NCBI GenBank assembly: GCA_049642385.1
Contig: JBAROU010000025.1
Span: 1-10,080, forward strand
Length of the DNA: 10,080 nt
Direction of reading: 5' to 3'
Origin: JBAROU01 sp049642385
GTDB lineage: Bacteria; Chloroflexota; Dehalococcoidia; DSTF01; RBG-16-68-14
Positions 1 through 7,253 of this stretch are shown here, in pieces (position 1 is the stretch's first letter; each line of letters begins with the position of its first letter). The notes beneath the pieces are model-generated. The model did not search any database, was not told the origin of the DNA, and saw nothing but the letters and a program-made list of their open reading frames with translations. The translations under genes were made by a program, and so were the position numbers.

Positions 1-158
1 GCGCGGTGCCGGACGCCTGGTTCGCGGACGAGGTGGACCGTCAGGGCTTCGCGGGCGATCCCCGGCGTGCCAGCGCGGAGCTGGGGGAGCGACTGCTGGA
101 GCGCGTGACGGCGTACTGGGTGGGGGAGCTGCGGCGGATTGCTGAGACGCCGGGCTAG
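1..158 (+). CDS. C-terminal end of a creatininase-family protein (partial)
   Basis: The frame beginning at base 3 is open from the window edge to a TAG at 156-158 and encodes the last 51 residues of a protein whose start lies outside the window. The segment GFAGDPRRASAELGERLLE, followed by an amphipathic helix, resembles the C-terminal part of creatinine amidohydrolase-family proteins, where a G-x-x-GDP-x-x-A-x-x-x-x-G signature precedes the last helix. Those enzymes are cytoplasmic metal-dependent amidases, and the family also includes the mycofactocin maturase MftE. The metal-binding residues would lie upstream and cannot be seen. The GC-rich codon use matches the core genes of the window. 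The assignment rests on this short motif only, so the family is a moderate-confidence guess and the substrate is unknown. Confidence 0.5.
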   Translation, partial: AVPDAWFADEVDRQGFAGDPRRASAELGERLLERVTAYWVGELRRIAETPG

Positions 159-279
159 GTAGAAGATCCCTACACAAAGGCGCCCTGCTAGTCAGTTGAA
201 GTAGCCGTGGTAGTTCATAGTCGCGATGGCATCCCAAACAGTGGGCTCCTCGACCGGCTGACGGTGGCGACTTGATATC

Positions 280-918
280 TCAACGTTTCGGCGCTGCTCT
301 CACGGTGGCGGCGAGTCGATCGAATGCTTCTCTATCCTTCGCTAGGACCAGATTCACCTCGACCTTTCCGGAATTGCCGTCGATCGTCATCCGGGAACTA
401 CCGTTGTGGACAAAGAGGAACGGCCCGTTGCCCTGACCGCGAAGCACGAAGATTCCTGAACTCGGGTCTGGCTCGATGTAGCTAATGTTGCCATATGCTA
501 CCCGCGGGCCAGGCGCATCCACATCAGCGAGCGGCCAGACGCCTGGTGGCTCGTCTACCTGTCGTATGCTGGCAATGATATCGTCAGCCTCAGCGCGCAG
601 CGCACTGCCAATCGTGTCTACCAGCACCTCGCCGCTGTTCGCGTCGATCATCATGCCTGATCCCGCTTCGCTCTCATCGGTAACGACGATCACCGGCCCG
701 CCGCCGGGCTTCTCGACGCTCTCCGGCGGCGCATAGGTGGCTCCGGCGAAAAGTCCAGAATCTTCTGCAGGCTGGACGATGGAAATGTTTCCGAACCTTA
801 GGCGCGACTGGGCGCCTTCGGTGCTCTCCGGCCCGAAGGCGGACCAGCCGAACCAAGCAGCGACTCCAATGGCAGCGAGAGCCAAGAGGGTTGTGACAAA
901 GGCTCGTGTGGCTTTCAT
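280..918 (-). CDS. Membrane-anchored protein with two copies of a ~60-residue domain, function unknown
   Basis: I do not recognise this 212-residue protein. The ATG at 918 is chosen because GGAGG lies just upstream of it (minus strand) and the protein then begins with a short basic N-terminus and one hydrophobic segment (residues about 7-25), a signal anchor or uncleaved signal peptide. The frame stays open upstream to 1071, but that extension would overlap the likely promoter. The rest, probably extracytoplasmic, contains two related units. Unit 1 (about 39-102) and unit 2 (about 139-192) share R-x-x-[FY]-GNIS, then P-x-x-x-SG-[LI]-F, a P-[VF]-[IL]-[VF]-V strand, and M-x-ID-x-NSG-[EK]-V. The ID-x-NSG-x-V ending recalls the 'D-x-x-TG-x-V' turn of PepSY-type domains, but this is only a resemblance. 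It is transcribed divergently from recA, and its base composition is less GC-rich than that of recA (34 of 60 in 301-360). Confidence 0.8.
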   Translation of the reverse strand: MKATRAFVTTLLALAAIGVAAWFGWSAFGPESTEGAQSRLRFGNISIVQPAEDSGLFAGATYAPPESVEKPGGGPVIVVTDESEAGSGMMIDANSGEVLVDTIGSALRAEADDIIASIRQVDEPPGVWPLADVDAPGPRVAYGNISYIEPDPSSGIFVLRGQGNGPFLFVHNGSSRMTIDGNSGKVEVNLVLAKDREAFDRLAATVRAAPKR

Positions 919-944
919 GGCGACCTCCGTCCTAGGCCGAGTAA

Positions 945-975
945 ATTGTACCTCGCCGGTGGCAGCGCGTGTCAT
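945..975 (-). promoter_or_regulatory. Candidate promoter of the duplicated-domain gene
   Basis: On the minus strand a good -10 hexamer, TACAAT (945-950), is preceded by ATGACA (970-975) at a 19-base spacing, longer than the optimal 17. Transcription would start near 938 and leave a leader of about 20 bases before the ATG at 918. The -10 is strong, but the spacing makes the -35 uncertain. Confidence 0.4.
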
Positions 976-1005
976 GTGAGCTCCCTTCACTCCTACTGCG
1001 TATGA

Positions 1006-1028
1006 CGGCCTTGAAGGCCGCTTTTGTT
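1006..1028. promoter_or_regulatory. 15-bp palindrome: possible terminator or operator
   Basis: CGGCCTTGAAGGCCG (1006-1020) is a perfect 7-bp inverted repeat around one central base. On the plus strand it is followed by CTTTTGTT, so it could fold as a short GC-rich hairpin with a T-rich tail and act as a weak intrinsic terminator insulating recA from upstream reading. It could equally be a dimer-binding operator between the divergent genes. The sequence does not decide between these. Confidence 0.35.
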
Positions 1029-1088
1029 CCCATCGAGACTTTCTAGCTCTGCGTTTGGCCCACCGCCCCAAAGGCCCTAATTTAGCTC

Positions 1089-1118
1089 TTGCGCGTAGTC
1101 GAACACTTATGCTATTCT
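1089..1118 (+). promoter_or_regulatory. Candidate recA promoter
   Basis: TTGCGC (1089-1094) and TATTCT (1113-1118) are separated by 18 bases and lie about 120 bases before the recA ATG. An alternative -10, TATGCT, lies at 1108-1113. The stretch CGAAC (1100-1104) inside the spacer matches one half of the LexA box known from Gram-positive bacteria (CGAAC-N4-GTTCG), but the second half is not present, so SOS control is only a possibility. The assignment is by pattern only. Confidence 0.35.
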
Positions 1119-1135
1119 ATGGCCGAATTGACCGC

Positions 1136-1207
1136 GCTCCTCCCGGCGCTAGATTCGGAAAAGCTCGGCGGGAGGAGCCGCCCGGACGGGCGCCCGTTTG
1201 GGCGCTC
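1136..1207 (+). other. Structured recA leader with competing hairpins
   Basis: Three inverted repeats lie in the probable recA 5' untranslated region. GCTCCTCCCG (1136-1145) pairs perfectly with CGGGAGGAGC (1169-1178), and four more pairs are possible inside its 23-base loop. Next, CGCCC-GGAC-GGGCG (1179-1192) and GGGCGCCC-GTTT-GGGCGCTC (1188-1207, 8 pairs including one G-U) share bases 1188-1192 and therefore cannot both form. No T-run follows, so this is not a classic terminator. The ribosome-binding site at 1228-1234 lies 20 bases further on. A role in mRNA stability or translation control is inferred. Confidence 0.5.
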
Positions 1208-1227
1208 GGAGACTCGCCTCAGGAGAG

Positions 1228-1234
1228 AAGGAGG
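1228..1234 (+). promoter_or_regulatory. recA ribosome-binding site
   Basis: AAGGAGG lies six bases before the ATG at 1241 and fixes the start of recA, although the same frame is open back to 1055. Confidence 0.85.
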
Positions 1235-1240
1235 CCCTGC

Positions 1241-2332
<1,092 letters not shown>

Positions 2333-2361
2333 CCGCACGCGCCAGGAGTGGTACGATAAAG

Positions 2362-2397
2362 CAGGCTAGAGGGAGGTCTCTCTAGCCTGTTGTGTTT
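2362..2397 (+). terminator. Intrinsic terminator of recA
   Basis: CAGGCTAGAG (2362-2371) pairs perfectly with CTCTAGCCTG (2380-2389). One G-U and one G-C pair extend the stem to 12 pairs around the loop AGGT. The stem is followed by TTGTGTTT. It starts 29 bases after the recA stop codon. This is a typical Rho-independent terminator and separates recA from the flippase-recX unit. Confidence 0.88.
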
Positions 2398-2418
2398 GCA
2401 ACGCGGTTCGACTATGCT
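2390..2418 (+). promoter_or_regulatory. Weak candidate promoter for the flippase-recX unit
   Basis: TTGTGT (2390-2395) and TATGCT (2413-2418) are spaced by 17 bases, directly after the recA terminator stem. The -35 matches the consensus at only three positions. The 7-mer GTTCGAC (2406-2412) next to the -10 is the exact reverse complement of GTCGAAC (1098-1104) in the recA promoter region. Confidence 0.3.
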
Positions 2419-2459
2419 TGCGCCGTCAGCGAGGCGTACGATGGAGCGGGAGCGCTAGC

Positions 2460-3491
2460 TTGACGAACAATCCTGTTGCTTCGGCACGATTCTGGATTCA
2501 ACTCGCAATAACGGGCGGGTTCCTTGTCCTTCTCATGTGGCGCGTCGACATCGGCGATGCGCTGGGTACGCTACCCGATGCGAACTGGGCCTGGGTGCTG
2601 CCCGGGCTGGTCATCTTCACCGCGGCGAAGGCGGTACATACGCTGCGCTGGCGCGTGTTCATCGGCCCGAACCGCGACGTGCCGTTCACCGGCCTGCTGG
2701 GTATCTTTCTGGTTCACAACATGGCGAACGCGGTGTTGGTGCTGCGCGCCGGTGACGTCTTGCGTATCCAAGCGACGTCGCAGCGGTACAACATCCCGCG
2801 CAGCGAGCTGACGGCGATGGTGATCGTCGTCGAGACGCTGCTGGATGGCTTCGCCTTTATCATGCTCGTCGCGATCGCGTTCGCGCTGGGGCAGGTGACG
2901 GGCGTGTTACGCGGGACGTTCTGGGGCATGGCGGGGCTGGCGCTGTTGGGCCTGACGCTGGGCGTCGCTACGGCGCGCTTCGTGAACCCGGATATCGTGG
3001 AGCGGATCTACCCGCTTCGCTGGCTCTCACGTGATGTCCGTGAGCGAGCAAAGGTGCTGCTGAGGCAGTTCCTGGCGGGCATGCGCACGCTGCGCGACCC
3101 GCGGCTGGCTGTTCCGGCGGTGGCGTTGTCGCTGGGCGGGTGGTTGCTGGAGGGGTCCTCGTACTGGTTCTTTGGACAGGCGTTCGGACTGAGCCTGAAC
3201 TTCGGAGCGTATCTACTCATCATGATGACGGCGAACTTCGCCGTGTCGATCCCGCTCACGCCTTCGGGCATCGGCCCGTACGAGGTGGCGACGCAGGAGC
3301 TGATCGTGCTGATGGGCGCTGACCGCGCGGTGGCGGCGGGCTTCGCGATCGGGATCCACCTCTGTTTTATCTTCTGGATCACGCTGACGGGCCTGCTGGC
3401 GATGTGGCTAACGAAGCTGAGCCCAGGTGATATCTTTTACGTCAAGCAAGACGATGACGCGGAGCCTAGCACGCAACCGGGCGCGACATGA
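2460..3491 (+). CDS. Flippase-like integral membrane protein (LPG synthase TM-region family)
   Basis: A 343-residue polytopic inner-membrane protein of the lysylphosphatidylglycerol synthase transmembrane-region / UPF0104 family, whose members are thought to move or modify lipids. The substrate here is unknown. About seven to eight hydrophobic segments are visible (roughly 12-27, 43-60, 78-96, 119-145, 153-172, 217-240, 249-268, 286-318). Two family hallmarks stand out: an N-x-x-x-x-x-x-RAGDVLR motif (90-102) and P-x-TPSGIGPYE (265-275). It lacks the soluble aminoacyl-transferase domain of true MprF, which argues against lysyl-PG synthesis. The TTG at 2460 is chosen because GGGAG (2448-2452) lies seven bases upstream. 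A TTG at 2418 is also in frame but overlaps the putative promoter. Its stop overlaps the recX start (ATGA at 3488-3491), so the two are probably translationally coupled. Confidence 0.88.
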   Translation: MTNNPVASARFWIQLAITGGFLVLLMWRVDIGDALGTLPDANWAWVLPGLVIFTAAKAVHTLRWRVFIGPNRDVPFTGLLGIFLVHNMANAVLVLRAGDVLRIQATSQRYNIPRSELTAMVIVVETLLDGFAFIMLVAIAFALGQVTGVLRGTFWGMAGLALLGLTLGVATARFVNPDIVERIYPLRWLSRDVRERAKVLLRQFLAGMRTLRDPRLAVPAVALSLGGWLLEGSSYWFFGQAFGLSLNFGAYLLIMMTANFAVSIPLTPSGIGPYEVATQELIVLMGADRAVAAGFAIGIHLCFIFWITLTGLLAMWLTKLSPGDIFYVKQDDDAEPSTQPGAT

Positions 3492-4141
3492 TCGTCACAG
3501 CGGTCGAGCGGCAGCGGTATCGTAAGCGCGTGGGCGTGTTTGTCGATGGCGAGCTGACGCTCACGCTTGGCGCTGAGCTAGCGGCGGAGCGAGACGTACG
3601 GCCGGGCCGCACGATCACGCGCAGCGAGATCGCGGCGCTGGCGGACGCGGAGGCGAAGCGCGGCGCGTTGGAATCGGCGCTGCGGTTGCTGGCGCATCGA
3701 CCTCGCAGCGAGAAGGAGCTGCGCGATCGGCTCGCGCGGAAGGGCTTTCTTGGGCAGCCGATCGATGAGGCGATCGTACGGCTAAGGGAGCTGGGTTACC
3801 TGAACGATGCGGCGTTCGCCCGCTTCTGGATCGACACGCGCCAGACGATGCGACCGCGCTCGCAGCGGCTCCTGACGAGCGAGCTGCGCTGGCGGGGTAT
3901 CGAACAGGAGCTGGCGGTCGAGGTGACGGCAGACATCTCGGACGATGACGCGGCATACGATGCGGCGTCGCGAAGGCTCGGGTCGCTGCGAGGGCTTGAG
4001 TACCAGCGCTTTCGCGAGCGCCTGGGCGGTTTTCTCACTAGGCGGGGCTTTGGCTACGAGATCGCGCGGCGCACGATCGAGCGCTGCTGGGCGGAGCTTG
4101 CAGGAGAGGACGGGCATGAGGGAGGCACTCACGCCCCATAG
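3488..4141 (+). CDS. recX: RecX, regulator of RecA filaments
   Basis: RecX binds RecA filaments and limits or remodels them, also inhibiting RecA ATPase activity. The 217-residue protein has an N-terminal region of about 55 residues with a beta-rich look (VGVFVDGELTLTL, 15-27), followed by the tandem three-helix repeats of the family: A-L-x-x-LAHRPRSEKEL-x-x-RL-x-x-KGF (64-87), then I-x-x-L-x-x-x-GYLND-x-x-FAR-x-x-ID (96-116) and R-x-LL-x-EL-x-x-x-GI (126-138), and a C-terminal repeat ending in GFGYEIARRTIE (187-198). The start ATG overlaps the upstream stop codon by four bases (ATGA), so translation probably depends on the flippase gene. In many bacteria recX directly follows recA. Here a terminator and a membrane-protein gene lie between them. 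The C-terminal tail after residue 205 is unstructured. Confidence 0.93.
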   Translation: MIVTAVERQRYRKRVGVFVDGELTLTLGAELAAERDVRPGRTITRSEIAALADAEAKRGALESALRLLAHRPRSEKELRDRLARKGFLGQPIDEAIVRLRELGYLNDAAFARFWIDTRQTMRPRSQRLLTSELRWRGIEQELAVEVTADISDDDAAYDAASRRLGSLRGLEYQRFRERLGGFLTRRGFGYEIARRTIERCWAELAGEDGHEGGTHAP

Positions 4142-4158
4142 GGGGAACCTGGCCTCTT

Positions 4159-4182
4159 GCCCATGCTATTCCTGCCATAGGC
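4159..4182 (+). terminator. Weak hairpin after recX
   Basis: GCCCATG (4159-4165) and CATAGGC (4176-4182) can pair at six of seven positions around a ten-base loop, followed by a pyrimidine-rich stretch (TCTCTCATTCTCCTC). There is no real T-run, so termination of recX here is possible but weakly supported. Confidence 0.2.
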
Positions 4183-4211
4183 TCTCTCATTCTCCTCTGA
4201 ATTGACGTTCC

Positions 4212-4240
4212 TTGACACCCTGAGAGCCCGCGCGTATCAT
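4212..4240 (+). promoter_or_regulatory. Strong sigma70-type promoter of the rny unit
   Basis: A perfect TTGACA (4212-4217) and TATCAT (4235-4240) are separated by exactly 17 bases. Transcription would begin near 4247, giving a leader of about 68 bases before the rny ATG. It is the clearest promoter in the window and probably drives rny and the four genes behind it. Confidence 0.8.
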
Positions 4241-4252
4241 GAAGTGAACGCA

Positions 4253-4287
4253 GCCCTGCGAAAGGGCGTTCTATAGCATTAGGAGGT
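4253..4287 (+). other. rny leader: 5' hairpin and an orphan Shine-Dalgarno
   Basis: Close to the predicted transcript start, GCCCT (4253-4257) and AGGGC (4263-4267) form a five-pair stem with a GCGAA loop, which could protect the 5' end. Further on, AGGAGGT (4281-4287) is a perfect Shine-Dalgarno sequence, yet no ATG, GTG or TTG follows at a usable distance. The rny ATG is 27 bases further on and has its own weaker site, GGTGAGGTG (4302-4310). Confidence 0.4.
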
Positions 4288-4314
4288 CGAATCGAAGAAA
4301 GGGTGAGGTGAACC

Positions 4315-5847
4315 ATGATTACCATCGTGCTGAGCGTCGGAGTCGGCGTTCTGGCGCTGGTGGTCGGGGCTCTTATCGGATACACCCTGAAGGTCCGAGT
4401 CGGCAGAGGCCAGGTGGAGGCGGCGGAGCAGAAATCGTCGCGTATCCTGGCGGAAGCAGAATCGAAGCAAAGGGAAACGCTTCTTGAAGCGAAAGAGGAG
4501 GCAATACGGCTACGAAGCCAGGCGGAGACTGAACTCAAGACGCGGCGGGACGAAGTCCTGCGGCTTGAGCAGCGCGTCGCCTCCAAAGAGGAGAGCCTAG
4601 ACCGCAAAATCGAAGCGCTGGAGCATCGAAACGAAGAAGTAGAGAACAAGCGCGCACAACTCGATAAAGATAAGGAAGCCCTAGGGGAGCTGCGCCAGCG
4701 GCAGCTCCAGGAGATCGAACGCGTCTCCGGCCTGAGTTCGGAAGAGGCGCGCGAGTTGCTTCTGAAGGAGCTGGACAAGGAGATCCGGGAGGACGCCGCC
4801 CGGCGCCTACGCCTGATCGAGCTGGAGACGAAGGAGAACGCAGACCGGCGTTCGCGCGATATCCTGGCGACTGCTATGCAGCGCCTCGCCACGGACGTGG
4901 TTGCGGAAACGACCGTCTCGGTCGTGCCCATTCCGAGCGATGACATGAAGGGCCGGATTATCGGCCGCGAGGGCCGCAACATCCGCGCGCTCGAGGCGGC
5001 GACGGGCGTTGATCTGATTATCGACGACACGCCGGACGCTGTCGCGCTGGCGAGCTTCGACCCGGTGCGGCGCGAGATCGCGCGAGTCGCGCTGACACGC
5101 CTGGTGACGGACGGCCGCATTCACCCGACGCGCATCGAGGAGATGGTAGAGAAGGCGCGCGCGGAGGTGGACGAGACGATCCGCGAGGCGGGCGAAGAGG
5201 CGGCCATCGAGGCGAAGTGCCCTGGCCTGCACCCCGAAATCATCAAGGTGTTCGGGCGGCTGAAGTTCCGGACGTCGTACGGGCAAAACCAGCTCAAGCA
5301 CGCCATCGAGAGCGCGCACATCGCCGCGATGATCGCGGAGGAGGTGGGCGCGGACGCGGTCGTGGCACGCCGGGGCGCGCTGCTGCACGACATCGGTAAG
5401 GCGATCGACCACGATGTCGAAGGCACGCACGCGCTGCTCGGCGCCGAGCTGGCACGGCGGTACAACATGGGCCCGGAGGTTGTGAACTGCATCGAATCGC
5501 ACCACGACGAAGTCGAGGCCGAGTCGATCGAGGCGATCATTGTACAGATCGCGGACGCGGCGAGCGGCAGCCGGCCGGGCGCGAGGATGGAGACGCTGGA
5601 GCACTACATCCAGCGGCTCCACGCGCTGGAGAACGTGGCGAACGAGTTCGCCGGGGTCGAGAAGGCGTTCGCGATCCAGGCCGGTCGCGAGATCCGCGTC
5701 ATCGTGAAGCCGGACCAGATCGACGACGTGGAGGCGATGCGGCTGGCGCGCGACGTGAGCAAGAAGATCGAGGAGTCGCTGGAGTACCCGGGCCAGATCA
5801 AGGTCACGGTGGTACGCGAGACGCGCGCGACGGACTACGCGCGCTAG
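4315..5847 (+). CDS. rny: RNase Y, membrane-anchored endoribonuclease
   Basis: RNase Y starts bulk mRNA decay by internal cleavage and is tethered to the inner face of the cytoplasmic membrane. The 510-residue length is normal. Domains in order are: one N-terminal transmembrane segment (about 2-24); a long charged coiled coil (about 30-200); a KH RNA-binding domain with GRIIGREGRNIR (213-224); and an HD hydrolase domain with ALLHDIGKAID (355-365) carrying H358-D359, the H396-H397 pair and the conserved SGSRPGARMETLE stretch (417-429). All catalytic residues are present. The ATG at 4315 is firm, because an in-frame TGA lies at 4309-4311. The coiled-coil half is much poorer in GC (27 of 60 in 4621-4680) than the catalytic half (45 of 60 in 5341-5400). 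The recA/rny/ymdB neighbourhood is also found in Firmicutes. Confidence 0.98.
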   Translation: MITIVLSVGVGVLALVVGALIGYTLKVRVGRGQVEAAEQKSSRILAEAESKQRETLLEAKEEAIRLRSQAETELKTRRDEVLRLEQRVASKEESLDRKIEALEHRNEEVENKRAQLDKDKEALGELRQRQLQEIERVSGLSSEEARELLLKELDKEIREDAARRLRLIELETKENADRRSRDILATAMQRLATDVVAETTVSVVPIPSDDMKGRIIGREGRNIRALEAATGVDLIIDDTPDAVALASFDPVRREIARVALTRLVTDGRIHPTRIEEMVEKARAEVDETIREAGEEAAIEAKCPGLHPEIIKVFGRLKFRTSYGQNQLKHAIESAHIAAMIAEEVGADAVVARRGALLHDIGKAIDHDVEGTHALLGAELARRYNMGPEVVNCIESHHDEVEAESIEAIIVQIADAASGSRPGARMETLEHYIQRLHALENVANEFAGVEKAFAIQAGREIRVIVKPDQIDDVEAMRLARDVSKKIEESLEYPGQIKVTVVRETRATDYAR

Positions 5848-5878
5848 GCCGGCGAACGGCGTCGATCGTGGCTGCGCG

Positions 5879-6319
5879 ATGGCGAAGGAGCTGCGCACGG
5901 AGATTGAGATCGACGCGCCGCCGGAGCGGGTGTGGCGGGTGCTGACGGACTTCGCGTCGTTCCCGGAGTGGAACCCGTTTATGCCCAACCTGCACGGCGA
6001 AGCGAAGGTAGGGTCGAAGCTAGAGGTGGAGATGCGGCCGCCGGGCGGCCGGGCGATGACCTTCCGGCCGACGGTGCTGGCGGCGACGCCGAATCGCGAG
6101 TTGCGCTGGCTGGGGCGCGTTGGCCTGCCGGGCGTGTTCGACGGCGAGCATCGGTTCGCTATCGAGGCGCTGGATGGCAATCGATCGCGCTTCGTGCAAA
6201 GCGAGCGCTTCACGGGCGCGCTGGTCCTACCCATCATGCTGATGATTGAGAAGAGCACGCTGCGCGGCTTCGAGGAGATGAACGCGGCGCTGAAGGGGCG
6301 CGCGGAGGCGGGTGGGTGA
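5879..6319 (+). CDS. SRPBCC (START/polyketide-cyclase-like) domain protein
   Basis: A 146-residue single-domain protein of the SRPBCC superfamily, whose members form a helix-grip cavity that binds hydrophobic ligands. The pattern is typical of the family: an N-terminal strand followed by IDAPPERVWRVLTDFASFPEWNPF (12-35) with the 'W-x-V-L-T-D-x-x-x-x-P-x-WN' signature, curved-sheet strands in the middle, and a long C-terminal helix (about 115-140). The ligand cannot be predicted. It follows rny after 31 bases and has no clear ribosome-binding site before the ATG at 5879, so it may depend on translation of the preceding gene or be weakly translated. The start is supported because the strand-helix signature begins a few residues later. 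Composition matches the core genes. Confidence 0.85.
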   Translation: MAKELRTEIEIDAPPERVWRVLTDFASFPEWNPFMPNLHGEAKVGSKLEVEMRPPGGRAMTFRPTVLAATPNRELRWLGRVGLPGVFDGEHRFAIEALDGNRSRFVQSERFTGALVLPIMLMIEKSTLRGFEEMNAALKGRAEAGG

Positions 6320-6338
6320 CCGCGCTAGGGGTCGCCCA

Positions 6339-7253
6339 ATGACGAATGGCGTGGCTCCGGTGCCGAATGTGAAGGCTACGGGACTGGTGATAAGGACATT
6401 TCTTGTGGACGGGCAGCCGGACGGTTTACGTACAATGGAGCTCTCCAACGCAACAGTTCTTGGGACGTTCTTCCCCCGCCCCGCGCTGGGTCGTTTCCTG
6501 GAGCGGCCGGTCGCCGAGCGGCCTGGCGTGTACATTCTGTCAGGCGTGGAACCCGAGGCGACGGATCTAACGTCCGAGCGAGTCTACATTGGAGAGGGCG
6601 ACCCGGTTGGACCCCGGCTGCGTGCGCATGGCATTCAGAAGGACTTCTGGACGCAGGCCGCCGTATTCACGAGCAAGGATGACTACCTGACCAAGACACA
6701 GATTCAGTTTCTGGAAGCGTCGCTGATACAGACAGCGCGATCAGCGGCGCGAGCAATCCTAGACAACGCAAACGCACCAACGCTGCCGAACATCTCCGAA
6801 GCCGATCGGGCTGAGGTTGAGACGTTCTTCGACCACGTTCAGATGCTCATCGGTGTTGCTGGGCACGACTTCCTTCGTTCGCTCATGGAACACATACCGC
6901 GGAACGTCCAGCAGTTTCAGTTCCGCGTCAAAGGTGCAAAGGCCGACATGGTGCGGACTATGACCGGATACGTTGTTCGTGAAGGCTCAACAGCTGCGAA
7001 GGAAATCGTGCCTTCTGCCCCTCCACGTGTTGACCGAGACCGCCAGCGCCTCTTGGAAACGGGTGCACTTGTCGATGGCGGCCCGACATTGCTGCGATTC
7101 ACCAAGGATACTCAGTTCGATTCATCCAGCGGAGCCGCGCAAGGCGTCGCTGGGCACTCGGTAAGCGGGCGTATATCGTGGAAATTGCCAGACGGAAGGA
7201 CGCTCGCTGAGGTTGAGGAGGCAGAGACGGAAGAGCGAGTGTTACAGCCATGA
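6339..7253 (+). CDS. GIY-YIG nuclease-family protein with C-terminal DUF4357
   Basis: A 304-residue protein with three parts. Residues about 14-50 match the N-terminal strand region often found in this group (F-L-x-DG-x-P-x-GLR-x-x-E-x-x-N). Residues about 60-135 form a GIY-YIG fold: PGVYIL (62-67) supplies the GIY part, VYIGEG (82-87) the YIG part, R95 the conserved arginine and E126 in FLEASLI the likely metal-binding glutamate. Residues about 194-292 match DUF4357, with a REGSTA strand (214-219), L-x-x-x-G (239-243), and FDSSSGAAQGVAGHSVSGRISWK (260-282). GIY-YIG enzymes cut nucleic acids with one metal ion; the target here is unknown. The ATG at 6339 has AGGGG (6327-6331) seven bases upstream; a GTG at 6312 is an alternative. 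GC is lower than in its neighbours (35 of 60 in 6721-6780), which suggests acquisition, yet its stop overlaps the ymdB start (ATGA at 7250). Confidence 0.85.
   Translation: MTNGVAPVPNVKATGLVIRTFLVDGQPDGLRTMELSNATVLGTFFPRPALGRFLERPVAERPGVYILSGVEPEATDLTSERVYIGEGDPVGPRLRAHGIQKDFWTQAAVFTSKDDYLTKTQIQFLEASLIQTARSAARAILDNANAPTLPNISEADRAEVETFFDHVQMLIGVAGHDFLRSLMEHIPRNVQQFQFRVKGAKADMVRTMTGYVVREGSTAAKEIVPSAPPRVDRDRQRLLETGALVDGGPTLLRFTKDTQFDSSSGAAQGVAGHSVSGRISWKLPDGRTLAEVEEAETEERVLQP

Noticed and set aside
192..300. Short minus-strand reading ending in TMNYHGYFN before a TGA at 192-194, with protein-like composition.
   Set aside because: Only about 36 codons between stops, with no start or ribosome-binding site and no recognisable family. 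It could be a gene remnant, but nothing supports it beyond composition.
1055..1240. In-frame upstream extension of RecA by about 60 residues.
   Set aside because: The AAGGAGG six bases before 1241 and the normal RecA N-terminus from there make the short form far more likely; the extension is Arg/Pro-rich and covers the hairpins and the promoter.
4038..5120. Minus-strand open frame across the recX 3' end and rny, very rich in Ser and Arg.
   Set aside because: It is antisense to the rny coiled coil and promoter, its composition reflects the complement of Glu/Lys/Arg codons, and it contains no domain.
4807..6258. Long minus-strand open frame across rny and the SRPBCC gene.
   Set aside because: Antisense to two genes with complete catalytic or fold signatures; the Arg/His/Leu-rich translation is a known artefact of GC-rich coding DNA.
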